Below, piece after piece: positions 58,101 to 58,212 of a DNA stretch of 58,212 bases (positions within the stretch are counted from its first letter, which is position 1; the number at the start of each line of letters is the position of its first letter). Under the pieces are notes generated by a model, which worked only from the letters and a program-made list of their open reading frames with translations, was not told where the DNA came from and searched no databases. A program made the translations under genes and the position numbers. The DNA comes from a virus: IMG/VR virus record IMGVR_UViG_3300030103_003525, positions 1 through 58,212 of that record. The stretch is one strand, 5' to 3'.

Positions 58101-58212
58101 TTGCGGCTAGGATACCTATACCTTTTTCATCAGCGTTAGAAGTTTGGTTTACTTGCAAAGCACCAAATGAATTTGCATTAGCAGAACTACCTACTTGAAC
58201 ATTTCCGCTTAC
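55120..58212 (-). CDS. Giant tail-fibre protein, C-terminal part with S74 intramolecular chaperone
   Basis: The frame is open from the window edge at 58212, giving 1030 residues here. A TTG at 58158 is only an internal codon in this reading. The body repeats VGIGTxxPxxKLxVSG modules. The last 96 residues are a peptidase-S74/endosialidase-type chaperone domain (FSDARVKDNI, FMGVIAQEVLPHVPEVV, a coiled coil ending EQVKKLSK). The catalytic pair is conserved as Ser and Lys five residues apart in SDARVK, with the Ser codon at 55410. The chaperone should trimerise the fibre and then cut itself off. It is almost certainly the continuation of the 1-7586 gene. It is co-translated with the LamG-like gene. 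Confidence 0.88.
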   Translation of the reverse strand, partial: VSGNVQVGSSANANSFGALQVNQTSNADEKGIGILAANGGRSIRIWVDETNSYINSGNGGNGNLILNEGTGKVGIGTSTPNVALQVNQSASVPLLVHRPNNTSFDPHGIGFSTRSDAVNGGLGDVRSGIFSDYNGDLFLAANTSSITSNPTASSRLFIEGSNGNVAIGTGSPNGKLTISGGGTSTAPTISVINTSSITFNHTINAFTPNLTSGESNILVFGKAGSTKNSAYIGYRYSGTAGSNNNLLILGHWASDNLMTITGGGNVGIGTGTTIPVPKLHLVYSNGSYGTDATSGFINQASTGRSTTRLRSIGDNPSELFFDVNGAARWDISARNSGTSYNLQFYPAASTPAYNSVASHVLELQQNGNVVVTGNGSSGNMGIGNNNPLQKLDVSGNISLGNWTKAGSTYVGLRRLDNGSFGSSGDSGLVIESYNHASPYAGNYSQRVHLRTHLYNGGSHNVLTAYGLNVGIGTSTPAEKLTVSGNANVTSKFAVGITSVHASFDFYNQGTAYFNGATTIDDNLSMNGNINFGSSNGDINMSRGSFITFYEDSNANHSISSRSNTGGEADDIRINSYGAVYVNLDSNSNNTSGADFVIGRHGGGTGTISELCRISGETGSIDVINGAFIGGNAALSRDKLRVWSSSAYAIGMTNGFTFGSIGNSGAEYAMTFQMNDNSNRGFWWGDTSHSGSQGAMSLTTNGKLTVAGSMVVSAGEGNTVGPVFNNQFSLKNYTTVITDTFHTGQSTQAKRYEIARVFFDYNDWGNTGVLEIELMEPYFGQGVSKKYQLVAGYNNYADMDLVEISGGSQTESFQLTVGPLTTVSGDIRYLPIYAEVRFYSQCEAKITTNRDLTTNSLSTTKGAIYINTSPTGTNISDPTIVDNVQTNQGADTINLGTSAKVGIGITNGSTPSYPLHVNSAVSNVSIYASADITAFSDARVKDNIISISDPVEKIKAIRGVTYQRTDLDSEKRFMGVIAQEVLPHVPEVVHEDDKGMYSVSYQNMVALLIEGMKEQQEQIDELKEQVKKLSK
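57905..57996. repeat. Direct repeat copy B (92 bp)
   Basis: Exact match to bases 1-92, in frame in the fibre gene. After it the sequence continues for 216 bases (72 codons) to the window end with sequence not found after copy A. Confidence 0.95.

Noticed and set aside
58104-58158. TTG start for a separate 1012-residue protein
   Set aside because: The frame is open upstream to the window edge with the same repeat style, so the TTG is an internal codon of the giant fibre.
1-58212. CRISPR arrays, insertion sequences, integrase or attachment sites
   Set aside because: No regularly spaced repeats, transposase, recombinase or att-like duplication was seen apart from the 92-bp fibre repeat.

Overview
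The window is an AT-rich tailed-phage genome, or nearly all of one, that most likely infects a marine Bacteroidetes/Flavobacteriia host. Three things point there. Promoter-like boxes of the Bacteroidetes -7 type (TAnnTTTG) stand in front of many genes. The primase-helicase has a BT4734/VirE-like N-terminus typical of that phylum. The terminase, portal, ring/adaptor and muzzle-like proteins resemble those of crAss-like podoviruses. No integrase, repressor or attachment site was seen, so a lytic lifestyle is likely. No phage-type DNA or RNA polymerase was recognised.

Layout. Both window ends lie inside one giant tail-fibre gene on the minus strand (1-7586 and 55120-58212). It ends in an S74-type intramolecular chaperone, and a 92-bp direct repeat lies at or near both ends. 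Minus strand 7.6-14.6 kb: portal, large terminase, candidate small terminase, GroES-like co-chaperonin and an appendage protein. At 14.63 kb two promoters on opposite strands overlap face to face. Plus-strand gene 14664-15287 (winged-helix-like) is followed by a short minus block with an M15 endolysin (15.2-16.8 kb). Plus strand 16.8-28.1 kb is the early/replication region: HNH nuclease, a 0.7-kb gene-free hairpin-rich stretch, a textbook hammerhead ribozyme, a second pseudoknotted intergenic RNA, many tiny ORFs, a cytosine methyltransferase, a DUF1071 annealing protein with an exonuclease, a primase-helicase, RusA and a DnaA-domain-IV-like protein. Minus strand 28.1-50.1 kb: a candidate one-protein spanin, a 2630-residue polyvalent virion protein, internal virion proteins, muzzle/ring/adaptor tail proteins, major capsid protein, scaffold and three small basic proteins.

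The most unusual block is 50.1-53.3 kb on the minus strand. One apparent operon runs from a holin-like protein through a 50-residue membrane peptide, a membrane PAS histidine kinase, a stand-alone CheY-like receiver and a coiled-coil membrane protein to a protein of unknown function. This is a complete phosphorelay pair carried by a lytic phage beside a holin candidate. It suggests sensing of host or environmental state, possibly linked to lysis timing or host reprogramming (inference).

Several minus-strand genes, and the HNH gene, have the -7 box only 4-7 nt before ATG, which implies leaderless mRNAs. Structural and lysis genes occupy minus-strand units; replication and recombination genes occupy the plus strand. 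The overlapping promoter pair at 14.63 kb would make the two directions mutually exclusive at that site.
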